DNA of 64,000 bases from Acrasis kona (Eukaryota > Heterolobosea > Eutetramitea > Acrasida > Acrasidae): the NCBI GenBank assembly GCA_026419775.2, contig JAOPGA020000840.1, positions 62,001-126,000 on the forward strand, read 5' to 3'. This document shows, in pieces, positions 55,938-64,000 of the stretch; within the stretch, counting starts at the first letter, position 1; every line of letters starts with the position of its first letter. The notes under the pieces are model-generated. The model made no database searches. It was not told the DNA's origin and was given only the letters and a program-made list of their open reading frames with translations. The translations under genes and the position numbers were made by a program.

Positions 55938-56166
55938 CAAACCCACCCACCCACCTTTATTGTGATTTCGTCTGTATTACCCACCCAATGTGTGCTGATA
56001 GTAAATATAAAAAACCGGGCCTGCGGCCAGCTTCTTTACAAAAATTTAAATTACAAAAGTTGGGTTACTACGCAAAAATACGTATTTAGTATGTTTTCGG
56101 TACTCATCGTTGTTAGGTTGGTTTGGAACTTGAGGCGCGGATTCAAGATTACAGATAACTGAAGCA

Positions 56167-56532
56167 ATGAAGCAACAAACTACTTTATCATTCAAAAGTG
56201 GACAATTTAAATTATCCAATGAGAAGCCTACTTTTAGTGCTACTTTCTACTTCCCAAAGCCTTCAAATCCATACCAAGAATATGTCAATGCTTATTGCTA
56301 TTTGACAATGACTAAAGCTAATTCCAACTCCTTTAGAAAACAAGACTTGGAGGTCGCTGCTAAAGCGATGTATAAAGACCTAGACGAGTTGACGGCAAAG
56401 GACAAGAGAAACAAGTTGTTACTTTTAACAGATGCATTAAAAAAACTTCAATATAAACTTTTTGTATTTGAAAACACCTTAGACCCACCCCAAAACACTG
56501 ATTTTTTACCGACACCCACCCCCCTATACTGA
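56167..56532 (+). CDS. ORF within the 679-bp TIR element
   Basis: The frame encodes 121 residues from MKQQTTLSFKSGQ; the first residues resemble the QxxLxxF start of some hAT transposases and PCNA-interacting peptides. A middle segment FSATFYFPKPSNPYQEYVNAYCYL and a helix-rich end follow. The last residues come from the Cys/Pro-coding subterminal CCACCC tract. It may be a truncated transposase start or an unrelated sequence; no catalytic domain is present. Confidence 0.4.
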   Translation: MKQQTTLSFKSGQFKLSNEKPTFSATFYFPKPSNPYQEYVNAYCYLTMTKANSNSFRKQDLEVAAKAMYKDLDELTAKDKRNKLLLLTDALKKLQYKLFVFENTLDPPQNTDFLPTPTPLY

Positions 56533-56560
56533 TTTTTTAAAAATTTTTACCCACCCACCC

Positions 56561-56588
56561 ACACGTTGGCTGATTCCTGCACTTTCCC
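56561..56588 (-). repeat. Right TIR of 679-bp element
   Basis: Inverted partner of 55910-55937; 25 of 28 positions match. Confidence 0.85.
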
Positions 56589-56874
56589 GTTGAAGTAAAC
56601 TGTTTTTCGAAGGAGAAAACAATAATTTGGTTTATTATTCAAATTTCAAGCCATTCTCATGAGCTTGAACTTGTTGCGTCTCAAGTTTTCTTTTGTAAAA
56701 GTGCATAATTTTTCAAATTTACCTAAATTGCAAAGATTCAAAAAGGAATTTCAAACAAAAGAAGGAACTCCTTGGGAATCTTCCCGTCAACCAAACATCT
56801 CAAACCGTCAGATGAAAATCGAATTACCTTTTATTGGGAAGGATCGATAAAGATTCTTAAAATCACAAGAAAAG
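56589..56874. other. Short region upstream of the GARP gene
   Basis: About 286 bp. A 63-codon plus-strand frame (56659-56850) has no identifiable product and may be 5'-UTR or a relic. The promoter of the GARP gene must be here or within the adjacent TIR element. Confidence 0.3.
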
Positions 56875-57963
56875 ATGCCTCACAGCAACCCCAACAATCT
56901 CGATGTGAAGGCCACCACTGTTGCGAACCCAAAAAAGCCTCGACCATCATCACAAAACTCCTCAGGGAGTGCGAACAACAAGTAAATACATACAATTAAT
57001 TTTTTTATTTAACAATTGTGTAGGAGACTAAAATGGACACCACAACTGCACGAACTATTCGTGAGGGCAGTTGAGCAAGTTGGAATGAAAAGTAAGCATC
57101 GAAACGAACTGCATAATTTAACATTCAGACTCAACACCTAAAGTCATCCTCAATCTAATGAATCAATCTGTACTGACAAAAAATCACGTAAAGAGCCACT
57201 TACAAAAGGTACATTTTATATAGGCTTGTAACTTTTATAACACGAACAGTATAGAGAAGCACTAAAAAAAGGAAAAATAGTGATGGACGAACAAGGAAGA
57301 TTCACAAACAATGCACAAATGTTTAATGATTGCGATAGCGACGATCAAAACTCAATAAGCGACCAATATAACAACGTCGACTTGAACCAAACGCAAGAAG
57401 AAGATGAAATAAAACAGCTTCGGCTGCAGCAAAAGAAACAGCAGCTACAACTACAAAAGCAACAACAAAAACAACAACAATTACTACAGCAGCAGCAACA
57501 GCAACAGAAGCAACTGCTACAGCAAAAGCAAGAACAACAACAACTTTTACTAGATCAAAAAATGGAGCAAGAAAGGCTCGAACAAAGAAGAAAAGAACAA
57601 GAAAGCGAGCAGTCGGAGGATTCGAACAATGACCAAGAACTCAACGATACATTTTTGGCAATACTAAAAAATGTGGCGGCATATGACAGAGATGTACTTT
57701 TGCAATTGGTACAGACCATGAAAGATTTATCGAATCAAGATCATTGTAGCGCAATGTTAAGAGGATTCAATATAGGCGTTTGTGTTGGTGTTAAGTTTGG
57801 TCACTTACTAAATCAAAATACAACATCACCAACAACAACAAATTCAACAAATTCATCACCATCCGATGGGAGTGTAGATAGCGGGAGTAGGACGTCTGAG
57901 GAGATTGTTATGCGAACGGACTCTGAAAAATCGCCGCCATCAATGTCACCTGCATCTGTGTAA
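56875..57963 (+). CDS. GARP/MYB-like (SHLQKY) transcription factor with Gln-rich region
   Basis: Join 56875..56981, 57024..57091, 57129..57208, 57250..57963 gives 322 residues; introns of 42, 37 and 41 nt fit phase. The DNA-binding domain is assembled across four exons: RLKWTPQLHELFVRAVEQVG, then STPKVILNLMNQSVLTKNHV, then KSHLQKYREALK. The WTPxLHxxFV and HVKSHLQKYR pattern is the GARP signature known from plant ARR-B, KANADI and PHR proteins. A poly-Gln/Gln-Leu stretch (about 155-200) and a Ser/Thr-rich C-terminus follow. It is probably a nuclear regulator; targets are unknown. Confidence 0.88.
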
Positions 57964-58026
57964 AAATAAAACTTGTATTTTGTAAATTTTGTAATATCGA
58001 CTCAACCCTTTGATCTTTTAACAATA

Positions 58027-61000
58027 ATGAGGATTGTGTTATTGTTTGCATTATTGGTGGCCTTTACATGGGCACAAGATTTTACATATGAAGGATTCGT
58101 AAAGCTATCCAGTCATTTATCAGGAGGTCAATCAGGGGATGTAGATTTTAGCGAAGTTGTTATAGAACTTGTTAACAAGCAAGGTTATGTTAAAGATAGT
58201 GCGTATTGCGCACCCACTGGTTACTATGCTATTCCAATACAAGATAGAGGATTGTACACTCTTCGCGTAAAGGGCCCACAGGGATGGGGGTTCAAACCCA
58301 GTAGCCACGATGTATCACCTGACAAGAGGGATCGTCTTTTCGATTTTGAACTCAATGGATTTGAGTTGAAGGGAAGCGTACAAAGCTCCCTTTGGAACGG
58401 AGAATACACGGATGGACCTTCGGGCATCAAAGTCACACTGCACAAGGGTGATAACGAACTACAGTAAGTAATCAAGTGCGATCATCATTTTGACATGTAC
58501 AGAAAGACAATCACAGACAAGAACGGTCACTACATGTTCAATGACATGGTACCCGGTACTTACATTGTACATTTTTCACATTCTTCATACAAAGTCAGAC
58601 CTGGTTACATTACAGCCACAGTAAACCAAAAGGGTACTTATGACGAACTTGAAACTGCAGCTGTTATTGGTTATTACGTTTCAGGCAGCATCAAAGAACC
58701 CATGAAGAACGTCCAGGTCACTCTACGCGAATCACAGGGCAGATCAATAAAGAACCTAGATTGTACCAAGGGCACAGATTCCTCTTGCATCGTCGAGAGC
58801 GACGAAAATGGAAATTTCAACTTTGAGGACATTCCTTCGGGTACCTATGCAATCACAGCATCCCATCAAGGCTTCCGCATCGAACCCTCCACCCAACCAA
58901 TCACGGTCGGATCGTCCAACGCAATCTTAAAAGTACCATTCAAGGTATTAGGTTTCACATTGAAGGGCATTGTAAAAGATGGATCCGGTCAACCATTAGC
59001 CAACGTTCAAGTGACCGCAACACAAAAAGATTCATCCGGAAAACTTTTAACCAGCTTCAAAGAGACCACAGATGCAAACGGCCAGTACGCCCTGTTGGAC
59101 GTCACGACCAATAGTCTAATTGAAGCAGATGCACACGTGGATCAATATGGATTCAAACCCATTCACGTTCAGGCCACTCCATCTCGACTCGAATTACCCC
59201 CATTAGTGGTATCCCAATATCAAGTGTGCGGTCAACTATCTCCCGATCAATCACAAAAACCAATCATCAACAACAGAAGAGTCACATTCTCGGATGCCGA
59301 ACAGCCCAATCAACCCATCGTAGAAACACAAACCGATTCGAACGGACATTTCTGCGCCCTGCTAGAGGGACCGTTACAAGATAAACAAGTCCATCAATAT
59401 GACGTTCGAGTGGAGATTGGATCGGATGGATCTCGATTCGCACCCAAGAGATTTGAATTATCAAAGAACACGATCAACAATCTCACATTGACGCAATCCA
59501 CCGTGGAATTAACCGGACGCGTGCAATGCATCGACAACAAGTGCGATGATTTGCGAGTGGAATTGGTATCCAACAAGAACGTGATCGAAACGACCAATGT
59601 AGATCCCAAAGATGGATCATTTTCGTTCAAAAAGAAATTAACGTTGGGAGTGTTCTTGGTGAGGGCCATCGATTCGAAAGATGAATACTGTTGGAACAAG
59701 AAGGAACAAATGATTGATGTGGATCGATCGTCAACTGTGGATTTGATTCAATCTGGATACAAGGTGACCATCACATCCACTCACGATCACATTTCGCTAA
59801 TGGGTCGATTCCCAATCAATCTTCACAAGGGCGACAATGAGATTTGCATAGCCAGCGAATCTACTTCATGGATTGCATCGAGCGATTTGTACGTGACCGA
59901 TTCGCCAACATACGAATGGAACGCAAATCAATCGTCCAGATCGGTGAACGTGATGGTGAAATCAATCATCGTGACGGGAAGCATCGTCGTCAAAGGTCAT
60001 TCCGCAGTCGATCCATCCGCCATACAAGTGATCGTGCGACAAGTCAACAACAATCAAAGAACCATACCAGTAAAGAGCAACGGACGTTTGGATTCCACAT
60101 TCGAATACAAGATTGAGATGGATGCGAATCGAGATGGCGAATTGGTAATTCAACCCGCTTCGAATCGCATCTTGTTCGCTCCACGCACGCAATCGCTCGA
60201 TTCCAAATCAATCATGGACACCAACACCATCCCGCCGTTCGTCGGCACTTTGGGAATTTACGTCAAGGGATCCACGAACGGAGTGAATGGCGTCAACGTG
60301 CACCTGAGAGATGATCAGGGTCAATTGATCACATCCACCATTTCGAATCAAGATGGAAATTATGAAGCGGGTCCAATCTCGCCGGACGTCGCCTACACCA
60401 TTCATGCCGAAAAACCAGGATTCGATTTTACGAGGGTGATGGGATCGAATCGTTTCGAATCGGTTCAATTGAGCTCTTTGATTGTGAATGTGGTGGATCG
60501 CAAATCTCAACAATTCATACCTGATGTATTCGTCAGCATAAGTGGAAGCAATCAATATAGAAATAACACTTATACCGCTCCTGGTCAACCCAATCGTTAT
60601 TACAATTTACAGCCAGGAACTTATCACGTGAGAGCAGTGTTGAAGGAATACACGTTCAGTCCACCATCGCAGAGCGTGATCGTCAAGAAGGGAGATGATT
60701 CCATCGTCAACATCGTGGCCACCAGAGTAGCCTACTCTGCGAGCGGGACGTTGACTTCCATCAACGGATCTCCCATCAAACAAGTCGCCGTCGTGGCCAC
60801 TGGCATCGACGATAATAGTTACGAGGAGGGATTGAGCGACGATCGAGGTGCTTATCGCTTGCGTGGATTGAAGAGCGGAAACAAGTACTTGATCAGGGTA
60901 AAGACCGGAGAGGATTTGGTCGACAGGAGTCAACCTGAAGAAATGGAGCTGACCATGAGCGACGTGGATCGACCCAACGTTGATTTTGTCGTGTTGAAGA

Positions 61001-61506
61001 AATCATGCGTGACCATTAGTGGTCGCGTCGAAATCGCTAACGATGATTTGTTGCATGCGTGCGCGGTGGAACTTTACAAGGGAAGCAGTCCGTCCAGCGC
61101 TAGATTGACCCAACAACAAGTATTATTGAGTCGCACGTTTGTGTTTGTTCCAAAAATCTCGGAATCAAATTACTACATCAAGTTGAATTGTAATTTGACG
61201 GGCACCGAGTACAAGATGGATAGACAGGATTTGATCTTTGTCGCCAACGCAAAGTCGTCGAGCTCCAAAAAATCAACCAGTGCCACTGTTGGTGGCGTGG
61301 TGCAGGAAGGTCATGGTTCGTATTTTGTAACGATGAACCCGAACATTAAGAAGAACACCAACGACCAAACACAAGAAATTAGTCAGACGCCATTCTTTGG
61401 TTTGGTATTTGTGGTGATTGTCTTGTTTGGATTTATTTATAACGAACGCGTTTCTGCTGTACTATCTTCGCTCATACCACAAGAAGAAAAAAAGAAGCGT
61501 CAATAA
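58027..61506 (+). CDS. NOMO1: NOMO (nodal modulator), ER membrane BOS-complex subunit
   Basis: Join 58027..58463 and 58503..61506 gives 1146 residues; the 39-nt intron is in phase 2. The signal peptide MRIVLLFALLVAFTWAQ leads. The lumenal part is a row of about a dozen carboxypeptidase-regulatory-like beta-sandwich domains with the motif 'T(D/N)xxGxYxxxxxxPGxYxxxxxxxGY', e.g. TDKNGHYMFNDMVPGTYIV and ESDENGNFNFEDIPSGTYAI. CAPTGYYAIPIQDRGLYTLRV and GWGFKP match NOMO's first domain. A single C-terminal helix (FFGLVFVVIVLFGFIYN) and short basic tail follow. NOMO acts with nicalin and TMEM147 in multipass membrane protein biogenesis. A few frame-0 Met upstream are not needed. Confidence 0.9.
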
Positions 61507-61514
61507 AATATTTT

Positions 61515-63318
61515 TTATACAATCTCTTCTTCTGGATTAAATGTTGCCACTTGTTTGGGCGCATGCTCCTGTGACGGCGACGATGGCATGGCATTGATGC
61601 CAGCTGCTGCTTCTGCCTTGCCCTTCCTCCTCGCCAGCACGCCGCCAATTCCTAGTACAATCAGGCCAGGGAACAAGGCACACCACATGACCAGGAATGC
61701 AATGTTCATGTCGGTGGCATCCGAAATGACGCCAACAAGGAAGGGACTCGGTAAATCTCCAAAAGCATGCAAAAACAATATTTGATATGAATTTGCAAAA
61801 TGTCTCAACTCTGGTTGCACGCAACTATGATTCATTTAAAAAAAAAACAATACTCGATAAAACTCACTTGATCAGAGCAACTTGGAAAGGAGAAGCAATA
61901 CAAAGAACAGAAAAGATTGCCAAAAAGAAAACAATAAACACGCCAATGTAATGCATGTCCAGTGCCAAGAAGACAACCAGACCCAACGGTGCGCCTATGC
62001 TAATGTACAATACACACCAAAACAAACTTCTGGAGACGCCCATCCAACCGGTGGGTCCGCCCGATTTATCCAACAAGAATCCACCCACGCCCGTGGCGAC
62101 GATGCTCGACACCAATACGATCAAACTGAATCCAATATTTGCAGCCATCAACCTGGCTTCTTCGCTAATGTCGAATTTCTCTAAACGATACAAAATGTAA
62201 GATGGAGCCCAAAACGTAAGAGCGCCAATGATGGCTCCATAGACGCAAGATCTGTCACGCGTGAGTACGCAATTACGAAATGATGCTTACATGATGACGA
62301 TGCATACGTAGACTGGATTCTTGATCAAAAGTTTAAAACTACTCAAAAGCGTGACCTTCTTTCCTCCTCTCGCTTGTTGTTGATTGGTGGCGGTTGATTT
62401 TGTGCTGGTGGCATCGATGGTTCCAGGTCCGATCACTACTTCGTCGGTGTCAATGTTTCCCTCTGCGTTCATGTCTTCGAATAATTGTACGTCATTTACG
62501 AATGCTGTCGTTCTCCACGAGGCGACCATGGTGAGAACGTTTTCCTCTTCTGGTTGATTATCTGGATGGTCTGGCTCCATGTATTTTTGGTAATCATGTA
62601 GAGGCACGAACAAGCACAAGGTGGTGAGGCAAAACATGATGGCACCCTCTACATAGAACACCAATTGCCAATACTTAAGGTAGGCCATCACTGCTCCCGA
62701 TACACCATATCCTAAAGCGACACCGACCGGCGTTGTGCACATGAAGATGCTCATGTATGTCGACTTGTACTTTTTAGGCGAAATGTCATCCACGATGGTT
62801 ATAACGAGCGATACAATGGCAGACTCTCCAAGACCTACCACAACCCTCGAGATTACAAAAAGTACGTAACCCCAATAGGATGCCCTCCCTTTGGATACTT
62901 CTCCAAATACACCTCCTAATATTGCCGCTATCGCGAACATGTAATTCCCAGCTGATATTACTTTCTTCAATGGTTAGATGCTAATTTTGATGATCAACTC
63001 ACGTTTGCTCTGAACTTCATTGCCAAGTTCGCCCATAACGGAGAAACTACCATAAAGCCTTTAAAAATGTGAAAAAGCACTCCATGATGGTGATTTACCT
63101 ATTGTAAATGCGCTTGCAATTATACCTTCCTCTGTTGATGAGAGTTCCCAATTTTCTTTTACCATTGGAAGTGCTGCCTATAAAGAGGAATCAAACATGT
63201 ATTTTTGAAAAAGACTAACTGCGACAACTCCTCTATCAAAGTACATAATCAACTGCATAAAGGCCAGAAAGGCCAGCGTGAGTTTCGGGTGCGTCCAAAA
63301 GTATTCTATATAGGCCAT
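61515..63318 (-). CDS. Spinster-like MFS transporter
   Basis: Complement join 61515..61824, 61868..62251, 62291..62964, 63003..63058, 63099..63177, 63220..63318 gives 533 residues; five introns of 38-43 nt all keep frame. Helix 1 reads AFMQLIMYFDRGVV, typical of Spinster-type lysosomal/lipid transporters. VVVGLGESAIVSLVITIVDD and KKYKSTYMSIFMCTTPVGVALGYGV match MFS helices 4-5. A long cytosolic loop (about 245-290) and helices 7-12 follow; DLPSPFLVGVISD is in the last third. The substrate may be a lipid or sphingoid base by family analogy. The stop is 8 bp from that of NOMO. Confidence 0.88.
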
Positions 63319-63525
63319 CTCGACCACCCACAAGCGCTTTTACGAGTTGAGTCAACTATTCATTGACATTACCCGTTTTCAGAAGAGATGAGGGGAAAGG
63401 AACAATTTTGTATTGGGGTGAAAATTTTATTTGAACAACAATCGTAATGGATTTGACCTTAAGTAACAGTTCAATCAAACACATTGCATAGGCACTTCAA
63501 TCAAGTTGATAATGTTCACAATGCT

Positions 63526-64000
63526 TTATTTACTATTGAGGTTTTTTGGGTCGAAAAGCCAGAGTTTTTTTGCATCCTTCATTCTTTGCAAAAGGGACTT
63601 TTGTTCAGCAAATATTTTCTGTCCCTCCCTCTTAAAACTCAATCCTAGCTCAAACAGCTCTTCTTGGGAATTGAATTCCTTCTTTGCCTCCTCTAAAAGC
63701 TTGTTTATTTCAGACCTTCGAGATTCATCAAATGAAGGTCTATTAATAATTTCTTCTACTACCTTGATGTTTGCGTCTCTTTTATTTTCTTCGTCCTTGA
63801 TGGTTTTTTTGATACCTTCTGCTTGATCATCCGTTAATCCGATGACTTTGTTTCGATTTCTTAGAATTGCTTCTAATGGGATTGGTACTGATACCAAGTG
63901 TTTTTTTAAGTCCCCAAGATCTGAACGCAGTTTTTCAAATGCCTCGTAATCTGGTCCAAAATAAGTTGGAGCTGGTGTTGTGGATTCCTCTGGATAAATA
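63526..64000 (-). CDS. C-terminal part of a coiled-coil protein, cut by window edge
   Basis: The minus-strand frame is open to the window end and ends at 63526, giving at least 157 residues. The product is charged and helical (NRNKVIGLTDDQAEGIKKTIKDEEN, EINKLLEEAKKEFNSQEELFELG, MKDAKKLWLFDP), with LVSVPIPLEAI at the head of the last part. No family can be named from this fragment. The 5' end lies beyond the window. Confidence 0.6.
   Translation of the reverse strand, partial: IYPEESTTPAPTYFGPDYEAFEKLRSDLGDLKKHLVSVPIPLEAILRNRNKVIGLTDDQAEGIKKTIKDEENKRDANIKVVEEIINRPSFDESRRSEINKLLEEAKKEFNSQEELFELGLSFKREGQKIFAEQKSLLQRMKDAKKLWLFDPKNLNSK

Larger units (their letters stand above)
55910..56588. mobile_element. 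679-bp non-autonomous TIR element
   Basis: The ends share a 28-bp terminal inverted repeat (55910-55937 and 56561-56588): the outer 20 bp, GGGAAAGTGCAGGAATCAGC, are identical, and three of the next eight differ. Candidate target duplication: GTT (55907-55909 and 56589-56591). Both subterminal zones carry ACCC/CCACC tracts. A 121-codon frame lies inside. No transposase is recognisable. Its TIR is unrelated to that of the 2.6-kb element. Confidence 0.75.

Noticed and set aside
57400..57600. CAA/CAG-rich tract as a microsatellite
   Set aside because: The codons alternate CAA and CAG with interruptions and the tract is in frame within the GARP gene, so it is coding poly-Gln.

Overview
This window looks like nuclear DNA of a gene-dense, AT-rich unicellular eukaryote. 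About 38 introns can be placed by reading-frame phase. All are 36-50 nt long (typically about 40), with GT donors and TAG, CAG or AAG acceptors. TAA, TAG and TGA all act as stops. Genes sit on both strands, often with under 50 bp between them, and there is no sign of operons. The content (ciliary-type proteins beside an amoeboid secretome, KUP potassium transporter, GARP/MYB-like factor, CapZ, ABCG transporter) fits a free-living amoeboflagellate, perhaps a heterolobosean such as Naegleria or Acrasis. That placement is inferred from gene content only.

Layout. 0-6 kb: a hAT transposase remnant, a peroxiredoxin-5, an AlkB-like 2OG-Fe(II) oxygenase, CapZ-alpha and a PIG3-type quinone oxidoreductase. 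6-20 kb: a 1614-aa ABCG half-transporter with a cysteine-rich ectodomain, a single-pass protein ending in QDEL, the ribosome-assembly GTPase NOG1, a lysophospholipase, an enolase-superfamily gene divergent from a START-like protein, and unknowns. 20-29 kb: an RNase-H1-type hybrid-binding domain joined to two CCCH fingers, a mucin-like secreted glycoprotein, and a TPR-SET methyltransferase gene split by a 2.6-kb element with 23-bp terminal inverted repeats that carries its own four-exon BRCT gene. 29-39 kb: a galactose-binding-fold protein, a probably myristoylated acidic coiled-coil protein, an androglobin/calpain-like protein, an ERK-type MAP kinase and a CFAP221-like ASH-domain protein; several are candidates for ciliary function.

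39-55 kb: KUP potassium transporter, alpha/beta hydrolase, a RING-YEATS fusion, a secreted beta-sandwich protein, an ACSF2-type acyl-CoA synthetase, a ZIFL-like MFS transporter, delta-type PI-PLC, a U1A/U2B''-type spliceosomal protein, a 2OG dioxygenase and a TPR protein. 55-64 kb: a 679-bp non-autonomous TIR element, a GARP-domain transcription factor, the ER protein NOMO, a Spinster-like MFS transporter and the C-terminal part of a coiled-coil protein.

Most genes are unrelated housekeeping or signalling genes. The strongest unusual feature is the TIR element in the TPR-SET gene: removing it with one copy of a 2-bp repeat restores a continuous frame. Other points of interest are the two domain fusions (HBD-CCCH and RING-YEATS), the QDEL-ended membrane protein and the second TIR element. 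All names are by motif recognition; no database search was possible.
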